From NCBI GenBank assembly GCA_028554795.2, contig CM068842.1, forward strand, positions 53,643,608 through 53,707,607: a DNA stretch of 64,000 nucleotides, written 5' to 3'. Under the pieces are notes generated by a model that had not been told where the DNA came from, did no database searches, and saw only the letters and a program-made list of their open reading frames with translations. This document shows, in pieces, positions 12,851-24,223 of this stretch (its first letter is position 1; the number at the start of each line of letters is the position of its first letter). This DNA is from Sinohyriopsis cumingii. Lineage: Eukaryota; Mollusca; Bivalvia; Unionida; Unionidae. The position numbers and the translations under genes are program-made.

Positions 12851-13350
12851 GGTCATATTTTTTTTCTCCTAAAGTCATAATGTCATAATGTCAAACGTGC
12901 TCTAGTGATTAATTTGCATATTAAAACCAGCTGTATATAATTACATGGTTTTAAAGATCCATTGTTTATAACAAAATATTGTCTTTGCATATTTACATCA
13001 CAAGATGAGAAAGATAAACTTCTAACTAGTCCCCCGTACAGATGGTACGCACTAGTTTCACTGTAGATCTAACGCTTTGCATCACTGTTGATATAGCTGT
13101 GCCACAAATGACTATTTTTTTTTTGTTAGTCGTCTTCATAACCAGTGGTATATGAACGTTAATGCAATTGTTCAACGTGCTATTCCAGGGTAATTAACCC
13201 CAGTGGGGCATAGTTTGCAGATGAGCGGGAATCGTACCTTAACATAGTCATCTTAATACAGTCTGCGTCTTATGAAGACGCTCGATAGGGATTAACACCC
13301 CTCTCGGAACCCCGCCAATGTTCTGTCCGTGCGCACTCATCCGGACACCT
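12851..13350. other. intergenic, no gene seen
   Basis: No coding pattern. CpG is normal for the left part of the window (five CG in 13261-13320), in contrast with the insert that follows. Confidence 0.5.
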
Positions 13351-13383
13351 GGAATCGGGTCACAATTAATACTTCCAGTTCAG
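13351..13383. repeat. 33-bp direct repeat, left copy
   Basis: Thirty-three bases beginning GGAATCGGGTCACAATTAAT are identical, base for base, to 15351-15383. Flanking bases differ on both sides. The copies bracket a CpG-poor segment with a Mutator-like pseudogene, so they look like a long target-site duplication or a repair scar. Confidence 0.9.
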
Positions 13384-14556
13384 TCTTTCTACTTTCCACA
13401 TTGGATGCAGAATGGTGTAAGCATTTTGGAAGCCAGCAGCAGCCTGTGCATCTTCATCTGTTATTGCATGTCTAATGAGAATCTCTTGCAGCACAAACTT
13501 GTTTCCCATTTCCCTTGCCATTTCATACTCTGAGTGTGGTGCAACTGGTGACAGATTTGCTGTGCAGTCAACATGGCCTCCTGGACATTGCACATCAAAA
13601 CCTTTCCCCTTCAGCCATGCTCCAGTCCAACACCGCTTGTTTTCTACTGTAGTCCCCACAATGTATTGATTCTCTGTAACAGTTTCTCAGGCAATTTCAA
13701 CAGCTTGTGATGAACTTTGACCAGGTTTCTTTTCATGTCCAAAGCTAATGGCATTGTATCTTGCATCAAAAGCAACATTTATTTGCCCAGGATGCTGAAC
13801 ACCACTCATAACATTAACCTGTCTGACTAGTTTCAGCTTGTCTGTCATGTCTATTTCATTGAGCCCCACAGTTGCTTTGCCTACAAGGTTTGAGGCCCTT
13901 TGCATAGATGTTCTGCTAGGTGGCGGATTGTCAGTGGCTGCAAGCAAGTATCTAGCCCTGGTGTTGCCCATTGGTGTATCTTGTAGTCCAGCTTAAAACA
14001 TCATATTTACAGCAGCTGGATTTGGCCCAGGTTTATTTGTTTTTATCTCCTAATACAACTAATATTCTGGTGACTTAAAGCTGCAGTTTTTACACATCAT
14101 AGTATGCTTCCAAACAAGTCCCCATTTTATTTCATTAGCAATTTGGAACTCTGGTCTGCCACATATGTTGACTTGATTACCATGGCGATGAATGATATCA
14201 TTCCACATTTCAACATTTTTTTTCTTCATACAGATCATACGTGTCCCATCGTGCTCATTCAAATTTGTCTCTTTCAGGTCCAGTTTTGCTTTGGATGATG
14301 GTCGTAGAATTTTTGCAGACCCAGGTGTGCCATTACAGTCTGGTGCCTGAGCTGACTTGAGACCCCCATTTGTCGGCTTTGTCACTGCTATGAGAGATAA
14401 CTTGTCTGCATCGATTCTTCTGGTCATTGGAACAGATGCAGCACTGGAACGTGGTAGAGTATCATCAGTCAGATATGTGACTACTTTGTTATACAGAATA
14501 TATCCAGGTTTAAAAAGGTTGTCTTCCTCTTCTTGTACCCTTTCCTGGTTTCAGTT
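13384..14556 (-). pseudogene. Mutator-like transposase domain protein, relic
   Basis: One minus-strand frame can be followed from about 14550 down to 13384, interrupted by four in-frame stops (14059-14061, 14050-14052, 13993-13995, 13687-13689) but no frameshift between 14427 and the end. Recognisable stretches are a Cys-x2-Cys segment (MMCKNCSFKSPEY), ARYLLAATDNPPPSRTSMQR, ISFGHEKKPGQSS, CWTGAWLKGKGFDVQCPG and HVDCTANLSP. They match what I recall of the Mutator-like transposase domain proteins common in molluscs and cnidarians. The TGA at 13687 replaces an expected Cys codon. The protein is cut off at KVER exactly where the 33-bp repeat begins, so the C-terminal part is missing. The family assignment needs a profile search. 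Confidence 0.7.
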
Positions 14557-14584
14557 ACAATAACTGCATGTATAATACAATAAT

Positions 14585-14588
<4 letters not shown>

Positions 14589-14669
<81 letters not shown>
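14589..14669. repeat. (CT)n(CA)n compound microsatellite
   Basis: About 26 CT units followed by about 15 CA units, immediately upstream (in minus-strand sense) of the Mutator relic and inside the 2-kb insert. Confidence 0.95.
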
Positions 14670-14671
<2 letters not shown>

Positions 14672-15350
14672 ATATAACTAGGAGAAGGCATGCTAGCTTT
14701 TTTCAGAGAACTTCACCAACTCTTCAATACTAGTGGAAGCCTAACTTCTGAAGACTCCTCCCCTTCATGGGTGGAAATGATGTCATGTAATTGGTTAGAC
14801 CTAGCTTGCGTATTTAGATGATACCAGATTTCAGGTGTTGCCTTTCATTGACAAGCTCTGGTTTAATTGCTTCACACCTGAAAAGGAAAAACCATTGATG
14901 TTTATGACAAAGGAATGGAGAGACTTTGCCACAGAACAAAATTTGTCAACTTTAGGTTTTAAATTTTCATTAAAATTTAAGTTAAATTTAAATTTTCATA
15001 TAAAAATATGTATCATTTTTTTTAAATTGAATTTTCTAAAAAAGTTAAACAGTCAAGTTTAATTTCTAGTAATTTCCAGATTGGAGTTAGAACTAATAAC
15101 TAATTACAGTTTATTTGAAGTGTTTATCTTGATTACCAAAATCACAATCAAACTTTAAGTTTTGTGCATATTTGAAATTCGGCTATTTGGAATTGGCTTG
15201 TGCTTGTGTTACAGTGGTGTCAGCTAAAAGCCTGTAACTGTCCTATTCATGGATGATATTCCTTAAAACTTTGCAGCAGTATTTAAGAGACATTGACTTG
15301 ATCACGGATAGAAGCTTTGTCCATGGAGGTGAAATCGTCTAACCCTGTTA
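14670..15350. other. right part of the 2-kb insert, non-coding
   Basis: Very AT-rich around 14940-15060, with TAAATTT-type runs, and CpG-poor until about 15300. No gene recognised. No inverted repeat was seen between its right end and the left end of the insert at 13384. Confidence 0.5.
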
Positions 15351-15383
15351 GGAATCGGGTCACAATTAATACTTCCAGTTCAG
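15351..15383. repeat. 33-bp direct repeat, right copy
   Basis: Perfect second copy of 13351-13383. The start-to-start distance is exactly 2000 bp. Confidence 0.9.
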
Positions 15384-16584
15384 CACCCAATGTAGTTCTA
15401 GTCTATTTTTAGAACATTTTTTCCTCTCTCATTTTGGTGGTGATAGAAGAGTTTTATTTATGCTTTTTGGTAGGGATTTAAAGGTAATTTTTTATTCTTG
15501 AGAATATGAGCTCAGGGTGTTGTTGTCTGTGTGTATTTCGGCGACAGTGCACAGTGAGTAATAAGGCCTTGGTGATGATCCGGAAGTGAAATCTGTGCTC
15601 TGTTTACATGTTGCTCTGTTGACAGTCCAGCTCTCAAAAAAGCGAAGGTCAACCTTTGACGAGAACTAAACCGTGAAGTCATCTTTGAAGGTATTTTAGA
15701 TTAACATATGATTTGTACTGATTGTCACACAGTGGAAAGATCAGTACTGAGAAACAAATGTAGAGAACATATAGTAAAATTAATTGTGTTCTATGTCCAC
15801 CTGTTCACAAGACGAGCGAGAATCGGCTCACACACTCGTCTTTGAATCTCCAAGCAGAGTTGTAATTGTGGTTTAATCCTATTGTCAATTTTGTTTATGA
15901 AACAATTGTAATTAAAACTATGGATTGTAGTTTTGAATTTTTCGCTTTATATCGAGTGAGAATTTGGTTTACCAAGTGTACCTCCAATGCTAAAAAAATA
16001 AGTAAAATGCTCTGGCTAGGTCAAAATGACCAGTTGAATTATATTCAGCCTAGCTATGGTTATTAAGTTTGAATTATGAACGGTGAATAAAGGACCATGT
16101 CTGTTTAAGAGTCATATCGATTGGGATTTGAACCCAAACTGAAATCCCTTAATAACAGGCAATAGGTTATATAGCCCATAGAAGAACTGTTGTTAAACTT
16201 CACCCAGAAGCACAAGTCCTTGTAGGTTTTCTGGTGGTGTAACTTTCTTCCTGGTGCGTCTAACGGCTTCCTTTATTAGCAATAGGTCGACCACCACCAA
16301 ACTGATTCTTCCCTTCCAGTATCTTCTTGTTTACTGATCTTCAAATTGTGTACTTTTATTAGCTCATTAGACATGATTGCTAATCACACTGGGGTCATAC
16401 AGTACATTTACCTTATGTGAATTTGTTAGGTTCGCTCAGTTTCTCTGCCCAGTAGTCTTTCTTCCACGCTTCTAGCACTCTGCACAGATCTTCTAAGTAT
16501 TGGAGTCATAGAGGAAAGCGCTCGTATGTCTTTCCTCAGTCTGGTCGAAGATATAATTAACCAGATCGGCTGATTGTTTAAAAT
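15384..16584. other. intergenic with one hairpin-repeat copy
   Basis: No gene. At 15808-15875 lies a short copy of the repeat also found at 18675, 20064 and 22276: GACGAGCGAGAATCGGC is followed by CACACACTCGTC, which pairs back with its start. Around 16110-16140 there is a T-arm-like GGGTTCAAATCCC on the minus strand without a convincing A box. Confidence 0.5.
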
Positions 16585-16956
16585 TTAAAAATTTACTCTG
16601 ATCTTTACTAGCTTGGTCAGGTTACCAATTTTCCTCATGAAAGCCTTACATGAAGTGGACAAAAATGCAGATATTTTCTTATAATATTGTCTTGTTGTAA
16701 TGGAAGATGTCGTTGGTACTGTGGTTGTCAATTGAGTTCCTTTTGCTGTAACTGATGTTACCGTTACAGAGTTTGCTTGATGTCTTATTTTAATTGTTTC
16801 CGTAGGAATGGTTGCCGTTATTTTAATTGTTGCTATAGGTATATTCCACATAGTTATAGACGTTGTAGGTGTTGGTGCTGCTACGGTGGTTGATGCGGAG
16901 ACTATAGTGAATATTTTTGCTGTTCCTGTGTTTTGGTTGCCTGTGTATGGTCCTTC
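16585..16956 (-). other. coding-like Thr-rich open frame, unidentified
   Basis: A minus-strand frame stays open for 123 codons (first Met at 16851). It is rich in Thr, Ile and Val with loosely repeated TATIPTETIKI-like segments. No domain recognised. Composition alone could give this, and I would not call a gene on it. Confidence 0.2.
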
Positions 16957-18674
16957 CTAGTTGCACATCACTAAACCATCCCATACAAATACACACTTTT
17001 GAGAACTGAAAGGTATTTTTATATTTTTTTAAAGACAAAACAAACAGATGCATACATAAACAAACAAACACATCCATGCATAAATACTTTTGGTAAATTG
17101 ATGCGTCTCTCTTTTCCAGATAATCCATTGGCTCTAAAAAGGGCAGCTATTTTCTCTCTAGCGCACCGAGTTAATTCCAGAATCACCCAGACCTAGCTCC
17201 ACAGACACATAGTTGACTTCATCTATATATAACCCGTCTATTAATGGTGATTGGGATTGCTGAGGTGGTGGGGTGGCTTATGGCTGTTGGGGATTTTCAA
17301 TTGGTCGAGTCGAAAAGAATGAGGTGTACTCCACACTTGCATTTATGTGTGCAGAGCACGTTGCATAATTTCATGTCTGACCGCGGCAAGCGAGGATGGT
17401 GGCAAGACGTCTGTACAGCGCGATAAGAGGCGCACCCGACATCCAGGGTGGTTTGATGTTCGAAAGTGTCGCCTTTTCATAATTTGGAATTAAGTGTCTT
17501 ATAATGAATGAGACTGAAACAGGAAAAAAGGAAAAGAGGGCAGGCTGAGTATGTCTATTGAGTAAGTATTGTTTGGCATGCAGAAAAATATAGGTGCAAC
17601 GTATTTTAATTTTGGGTCTTTTATGTAATAACAATTTTAGTTCCGCCTTATGCGGGGGACCTGATGTCTTTGATTTTGACTATCTTATCTGATTAGTTGG
17701 GTGAGTACCTATATCGTGATTTTATTTGCCTCATTGTGCAGCTGGGCCTGATGATCCTGGGTCCAAGAGCACCTTACTGAGCTAAGTTGGGGGTTTATTT
17801 GATATGTGTTCTATTTAGGTTTGAGTCAATCGGTGCCACCTTGTATGCCTGGGCCGGATGGCTGAGGTCTAAGCCACCTTATATTGTCTAATTTGGAGGC
17901 CGGTTGTTTGTTAATAAGATATGTTCACACAGCCCGCTAAGAAAGTAGCTCCGGCAAAATAGTTGCTAGTACAGTATATACGTTTGAATAAAGATAAGAT
18001 TTGTTAGAGTGTTATTTAATTTAGTTGTATAAATAATTCTATGAATTAATGTTGGTCTTGTCATGGCGACTTGGTTAAACTGTTGCATATTGTCATCGCT
18101 ATTGGTTCTTGGACCTACTATTACAATGCCTGATAACCAAATGGATTGTTGCTTTGTTGCTAGCATGGCGCACAAAGAACAGAGTATGACTTCACAACTG
18201 TAATAGAGATCGCCACGCACATAGGCGATGCCAGGCCTGAATGACCCGAATCTCGACTTTTCCTTCATCAGTCAATACGGTCTCCCTGCCCCGCCCTCGG
18301 GGCCACATCGAGTGTACGTCATTTTGGTTTGTGTTTTGTGAGTTACTGTTGACAAATGTCTTCCATGCTTGCTTATTTCTTTGATGAAAGTGATCATACT
18401 GTTGAGTGTTGATATTATGTTGCAATTTTACGATGGTTGAGGACGTCCGGGTATCAATACGGTGATCCTTCCGCTAATAGCCAGAATTTCCTCTTTTTCT
18501 TTAGTTTAATTAAAGTCGCTTGCACCAAACAGGCAAATGAGATCAGTGGAAATTGTATACACACATACTGATCATGATACAGTCTATGCTTGGTGGGGAC
18601 CAATCCCCCACTCAAGGCGCCAATCCGCTTCAGTACTTACACGCTCACTGGGGCACCTGCTTGATAGAGCAGTA
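16957..18674. other. intergenic, no secure gene
   Basis: The frames at 16823-17128, 17371-17634, 17966-18268 and 18192-18425 (all minus) resemble nothing I know. 17640-17940 contains two GGGCC(T/G)GATG-like passages that may be decayed tRNA-like or repeat sequence. Confidence 0.4.
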
Positions 18675-19010
18675 TGTATCGACCCATACACTCGTCTTTG
18701 GAGGTCCGTGCTAGCAAAGAGAGGGAATGGTCTCGGGAGGAAGCTTCAAGTATCATTAGGAACGCTGAAATGCTGAAATTCATGGCATACTCTTATCAAT
18801 TGTTAAATGTCCTATTATTAACTTTGAATTTAGTGTACAAAACCATCATGATATTATCTAAAATCATCTCAAAATATGCGTCAAAGATACTCTTATCCTT
18901 TCTGACAGTATTAGAATACAAGTGAAAATTTTGAACGGTGACAAAAGGATCAAATTAGTTTTCATATAGTATTATCAAGACCGAAACGAAACTGAAACCT
19001 CTTGTAGAAC
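18675..19010 (+). repeat. hairpin-bearing dispersed repeat, copy 2
   Basis: Begins with CATACACTCGTCTTTGGA and continues through GTGTACAAAACC and TTTTGAACGGTGACAAAAGGA, features shared in the same order with copies at 20064 and 22276. This copy is diverged and has lost the left arm of the hairpin. Confidence 0.55.
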
Positions 19011-19048
19011 GAGGTAATTGGCTAATAGCAGAACATAAAGGGCTTTTA

Positions 19049-19162
19049 TTACGGCAGTACAAACGTTTGGCGGCGGTCCTCTTCGTCCTTAACCATCACT
19101 GCACTCCGTAGCTCTACGAACCGCTGTTCCAAGAGTGTCTCGTACTCTTGGAGATGTGTCTG
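19049..19162 (-). pseudogene. coding-like coiled-coil fragment, unidentified
   Basis: A minus-strand frame ending in TAA at 19049-19051 reads HLQEYETLLEQRFVELRS and then charged residues. It looks like genuine, formerly selected coding sequence with heptad-like Leu spacing. There is no start codon and the upstream continuation is broken. It may belong with 19307-19546 and the scraps at 22.1 and 23.3 kb as the gag-like region of a decayed element. That is inference only. Confidence 0.3.
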
Positions 19163-19306
19163 CTATTCGGTGGCTTCAGTTATGGCGATGTTGATGGTAC
19201 ACCTCCTCTGTTGGAGCCTTGGATTTCTTGGATTTCTTGTTTTTAATTGTCTAAAGGCTAAGTACTGCACCGCACTTACAAAGTGATTGACCTTTTTTGG
19301 AGTCAT

Positions 19307-19546
19307 CTAGTGCTTGTTCCAAGCAAAGATGCCTGTCGGGGTCGTTATTCTCTTCATCAACCGTATCCTCTTCTCACCTACCTCTTCATCGTTCTCCTGA
19401 TCTGTATTTGGTTGAGCTAAAGATTGTACTTCTGCTTGGGCACGTACTCTAGCTCTTGCAATGCGGAGGAGGCTTATTTCTGTTTGAGACTCCAGCTCTT
19501 TCAACGTCTCATCCCCGTCCAACGATATCTTGGTCCACAACCTCAC
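19307..19546 (-). pseudogene. coding-like charged fragment, unidentified
   Basis: A 79-residue frame with a helical, charged middle (LKELESQTEISLLRIARA, then an acidic QENDEEVGEKR stretch) and no domain I can name. It sits about 150 bp upstream, in minus sense, of the fragment at 19049-19162 and has a similar character. Confidence 0.3.
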
Positions 19547-20063
19547 TCATTTCATCACAGATTAACATTTAGTTTGTTCTTTTAATCGCCGCTCTCAGGT
19601 TTCAACCACTTTACAGAGCCTTTCCTAGGACACTAATCGTCGGGGTATCACTGTGTTAGCTGGAAATCAAGCTGTCGTCACGCCTTGTCTTTCAGTGTTT
19701 ATATCCATCGTGACGTGCTCTCTCGCTTTTTTTCCACACGAGTCGTATTCGCAGAATATGGCATGCACATCAAGTTTATGTCCACACGATGGACTGATCA
19801 ATTTGTCTTGTAAATAGGAATCAGAACCACACACCAACACGCGTCAATGCATACAAAGTATGCTATTTAATTTGCCAACCGATCGGCAATTAAGTCCAAA
19901 TTGAATTGCTTATTGTGGCTTAATGAGTGGGAATGGAACCATCACACAGTCATTAGAGAATAATGTCTGTCATTGCCAAATGAGACGGCAGGTGTGAGTA
20001 TACACTAGCTTTACGACGTCATCCCAGTTATACGCATACACGTTCTTCAGAACACATGAGTAA
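19547..20063. other. intergenic, no gene seen
   Basis: No frame or repeat that could be supported. Confidence 0.4.
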
Positions 20064-20480
20064 TGGACGAATGGGAATCGGCACACACGCTCGTCTTGGT
20101 TTTGTCCCAGCTAGGGTAGGGAGGGAGGGGGCTCGGCAAGAGACCCCAAACGTAATCTGGAATTCTGAAACGCCTTGGTGAACTTTGATCAAATCATGTC
20201 CAAGAACTAAATGGAGCTGTTCCCTATTGTGAATTTTGTGTTAGCCACATTCTTGATTTAAATCACGCTTACATATGGGTGAAAATTTCCAATACAAAAG
20301 TTTGACTTTAGTGTACTTCGCGTACATATTACTTCCCGAAAATGATCTGAAAGAAAACGAGTCAAAGAGACCCTTAAATTTGTTCGTCATTATTAGAATA
20401 TTAAGGTAGGCAATTTTGAACGATGTCTGAAAGGTCAATATAGTTTCTATCCAGCTTTACCATGTCGACTTTCCAAGCCA
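20064..20480 (+). repeat. hairpin-bearing dispersed repeat, copy 3
   Basis: Opens with GACGAATGGGAATCGGCACA, followed by a GCTCGTC that pairs back with GACGA. Further shared landmarks are a GGGAGGGAG run, AATCTGGAATTCTGAAACG, TTGTGTTAGCCAC and AATTTTGAACGATGTC. Copy 4 at 22276 has the same order. Confidence 0.65.
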
Positions 20481-22070
20481 AACTGGTACCCCTAACTTAT
20501 GAGGCATTTGCATAATAATAGTCCTTAACAGCGCGTCTGGACGTCAGATTAAATGATTTGCGGGCGATGTCATTTTCTAAACATATCTGCCGCTTTTCGA
20601 GTTCATTCGAATTGTTCGGGAAATGACTCAAACCCGTGAATTGCTGTTAAGTGTTTAGCAGATTACTCCAGGTCGGGCGGTGGGATCGTTCTTCGTATAC
20701 ATCTAGGTAATGGTTTGACAGGATTCGGATTCCGGACTGCCATTGTTGTGGCCTAGGCTCACGAGACATCAAGTATTTCCAAGCCAGATATCTAATAGCT
20801 CTTATAAAATTACCGGCCTTTTTGCGTCTTCAATGGCATCCTGGAGTCAAAATATCCACTAATCTCTGCATGTCTTGGTCTTCCAACTCTTCTTCCTTTT
20901 GAGTTTCTTAAGTTTCTCCAACCTCCCTTGTTTCCTCGTCTTTGTGTATTTGTTCTTGTTCTGTTCATCGTTTTTAGCTTGAGCAGATTTTTCAATGCTC
21001 TTGGCCCTCGGAATGTCAGGTATACGGATCTTAGTTTGGGTTTCAGCTGCTTCGGATGTTACTTCTGACGTGCCGTTTCAGTGGTGGGCGGTCTGCTTCT
21101 CGTCACTCTACCATATGGAGGTGGGTGGTTGGAACCTGAATAGAGACTTGTATAACTGCAGCGGATGCTGATTGGTGGGATGTCTTTATTCTGTGTTCCT
21201 TCCTTCTCTCCCTCTGTTTATGATTTTCCTCACCCTGTCTTTCTCTCACATCCTGTTCATTGACGCACTTGTCTCTCCCCACGTTAAAGGGAGAGTTGTC
21301 CTTTTTTCCCCGGATCGTAACCTCCAGTTGCTGGCTAGCTTTTCCTAGGTGTCTTTAATATCCCGTAGTGCTGTTGCAGGTATTATGGCAGTGGCTGACA
21401 GCCGGAATTGCGCCTCTCCAAGGTTTACTTTTATCTTCAATTCCATCGCTGCAGTGCTCTTTAGCTGACCTCAACTAAAGAACGCTCCGATTGTGCCTGA
21501 AGCACGAACATGAAACAAAACATCCCACACAAAATCTATAATGCACATCACATACATGGCCCTAACATGGAAAATATATAACGCGCGGACCCGAAAGAAA
21601 CACTCTCTTCACGTATTTTGACATACAGACACATTTAATACTCTGTATTTAAAAAAAAAAGACTAAACATACATTCACATACAAAATACACACTATCACG
21701 AAAACACGGAAGCATTTGCTTACAGACACACTACTATACCTTTACATACAAACACACACTCAAGAAGTATGGAGTTGTTTGTTTAGGGAAAGACAACCAT
21801 ACACAAACATCAAAGATACAATCATAGAAATTTTTTGCACAGTATTAACCTCTCTTCGAGAGATCTAGGTAGCTATGAAAACAGCTGTTTTGATTTTTAC
21901 AATTCTTTCTGATCTTCTTTAATTTCTGCGAGGACGACCTCATCTCACGGCAGACGTAAGCACAATATAAGACCTGCAAGTGCGGAAGGAGAAGGAGAAC
22001 TCATCAGTGTCTACTCTACAGTTAATGTCTCCTCCTTGTTTCTGTTACTCTGCTTCTACTGATGCTGCCC
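20481..22070. other. intergenic; CT-rich and CA-rich passages
   Basis: 20810-20995 (minus) is an Arg/Lys-rich frame from a CT-rich stretch with no recognised domain. 21530-21760 is rich in imperfect CA motifs. No gene called. Confidence 0.4.
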
Positions 22071-22208
22071 CTAGTGAACATATCCTTCAGTAAACTTTTC
22101 TTTTTTATGCTTGGCATTTTCATGAATGACCTCTTCTATGACATCTTGTGCAATTTTCAACATCCTCAAGTTCTCTATTTCTTCAGGCTTCGGAATCAGG
22201 TTTCCCAG
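22071..22208 (-). pseudogene. coding-like helical fragment, unidentified
   Basis: The minus-strand frame reads PKPEEIENLRMLKIAQDVIE and then charged residues to a TAG at 22071-22073. The amphipathic, codon-like pattern suggests real former coding sequence, but there is no start codon, no clear splice acceptor and no family I recognise. Confidence 0.3.
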
Positions 22209-22275
22209 TGAGGATTAAAACATAGGGCTATCCCGGTTCCGTGTGTACTCGATTTTTTGGGGTATTTGATTACTA

Positions 22276-22690
22276 GACGAGTGGGAATCGGCCCACACAC
22301 TCATCTTAGTGTCAGAGAAGGGCAGGGAGAGAAGGACTCTGCAAATAGTTCCTCGCATCGTCATGAATACTCCCAAATGCCAGGGATGTACCTGAGAACA
22401 AATTTTTGCTCAGCTATCTAATTCGGGATTTTTCTACTTACCAATTTAGTGTTAGCTACTTTTGTAATTAGAGTCAAGTCTTTGAGTTGTAAATTTTGCC
22501 ACACTCTAGATAATTTAGATACTTTGAGTACAAAGTGTACATGACGTTTCCGAGAAAATTCATCAAAATGGAGTCGACGTGACGTATTACTACTTTGAGA
22601 CCATGGCCGTAATTTGTGATAATTTTGACCGGTGTACAAAAGATCAAATTCGAGAGTTCAATACATAACTATCAAAATGGTTCTTTAGCC
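22276..22690 (+). repeat. hairpin-bearing dispersed repeat, copy 4
   Basis: The best-preserved hairpin: GACGAGTGGGAATCGGCCCA followed by CACACTCGTC, giving a stem of at least 8 bp with a loop of about 12 bases. Downstream it shares TTTAGTGTTAGCTAC and the GTACAAAAGATCAAATT landmark with the other copies. Confidence 0.65.
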
Positions 22691-22742
22691 AATAGAGAAC
22701 CGCTATATGGCAATTAGGTGTGTATAGCAGCCCTTAAAAGGA

Positions 22743-23396
22743 TTATTTAACGTTTCCTGACTGGACTGACTTGAAAGAGATGTAGGGGAGGCTCGTACAC
22801 TTTCGTGGGAGTTGCTTTAGGAGCACCATATCTACCAGGCCGGCCACTATCCATTGGCTTACAGACTGCGAGTAGGCCATAGGCTGTCTTCTGAGGGAAT
22901 AGTGTCCTATTAATTCCGTGCCTATTACCACTACTAGTGGTACGTGACATTATAATACCAGTTCTCTCCTGTTCTTGTAGTTGGTGATTGCTTTCTTTAC
23001 CCGCGTTCTGGTTGGTGTTTTCCGTCTCTCATCTTGATAACATTCCAATTTTCTTCTTGGCTCGTCATCATACATATATTGTGTTGAACTGGGATGACTG
23101 GTTTGACAGCCATACCAATAATCGTGGGTCAGAGCTGTAATTGTTCAGCAAGATGCTTAGCAAGCAAGGAGACTAAATGTTTGTCTTGATCTGGCCATGT
23201 AAACACCATGACTGTCTTTTTGTCTGTTTCTGCTTTAGTATTTTCTTCTTTATTTGTTTGGTTCAAAGACATCATTGGCACACATTGCTAATGATTGTTC
23301 GTAATCATCCATAATTTCTAACAGTCTATCTATAGTCACTTTTCTGAGGCTGTTGACTTCTAGAGTATTATCAAATTCTGCATACAAACTTGACAT
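22743..23396 (-). pseudogene. gag-like coding remnant, unidentified
   Basis: On the minus strand an ATG at 23394-23396 opens a 48-residue frame (MSSLYAEFDNTLEVNSLRKV and on) that ends at 23250-23252. Coding-like text then continues in shifting frames (FTWPDQDKH, LLAKHLAEQ) down to a 67-residue frame at 22747-22950. The pattern suggests one frameshifted gene. No motif identifies it; a retroelement gag is a guess from size and context. Confidence 0.3.
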
Positions 23397-23689
23397 TCAC
23401 CGTTTGTGAAGATCTGTAGTAAACTAAATTCTACATGACGTTGACGATTTTTTACAGAGTGGAAATCTACCTCGTCACTACTTCGGTTAGGAGTGAAATC
23501 CAAAGCTCACAAAGCATAATTTGGCGGGGGTGTGTGCCTAACTCTGCGGTGGCTTCATACAGTTACAAGTACGATTAGCTGACACATGTATTGGTCTGGT
23601 TTTTTATGAGGTCACTTTCACTCCTTGTTTGGATCAATCAGAAGGTATTGATCACAGTGATCCTCTTTTAACGACTTATTCTCTTTATT
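23397..23689. other. boundary region before the Gmr1-like element
   Basis: No gene. The 5' limit of the following element is not marked by an LTR, so it is probably truncated near here. Confidence 0.4.
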
Positions 23690-23709
23690 CTAATTAGGGT
23701 GATAAATTA

Positions 23710-24223
23710 TAATCACTTGTCGTCGAACAGGAAAAAGATCTTGAGATGTCCTGCTTGTTTCAGAAAGCCATAATTGAAACTGAAACTACTGAAGTTCCTG
23801 TCTGTTATTTCATCAAAAAATGGAATTCCTATGAGAAAATGGAGACCTCTCGAGGTACCTGCTGATGACGAATGGTCAGTGAACTATCAAATTGTAGTTC
23901 CGAAACCATACAGACAGGAAATACTTAGTTTGGCTGGTCATTTAGGGATCAATAAGACTTATCACAAGATCTTAACTCACTTCTATTGTTCAAAAATCAA
24001 ATGTGATGTTGGTAAATACTGTAGATCTTGTCATACTTGTCAAATGGTAGAAAAATCAAATCAGAAAATGCCTAAGGCTCTACAACCTATTCCTGTCTTT
24101 GACGAACCATTCAGTAGAATTATGGTAGATTGTGTTGTTCCCTTACCTAAGACCAAGTCAGGTAACCAGTACATGTTGATCTTTATGTGTGCGTCAACAA
24201 GGTTTCCAAAATATAAAATCTAA
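23710..24223 (+). pseudogene. integrase, zinc-binding and core N-terminal part
   Basis: Starts in another frame upstream of 23774. From there the frame shows the HHCC zinc-binding module (GHLGINKTYHKIL with two His, then CRSCHTCQ with the Cys pair) and the start of the DDE core with IMVDCVVPLP, giving the first catalytic Asp. It is interrupted at 24221-24223. It would insert element cDNA into chromosomes if intact. Confidence 0.8.

Noticed and set aside
13351..15383. The 33-bp repeats as a normal Mutator target-site duplication
   Set aside because: Too long for the 8-11 bp typical of Mutator elements; no terminal inverted repeats were found and the transposase is truncated at the repeat.
16100..16140. 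tRNA T-arm-like sequence on the minus strand
   Set aside because: Only the B-box part is present; no A box or cloverleaf could be made.
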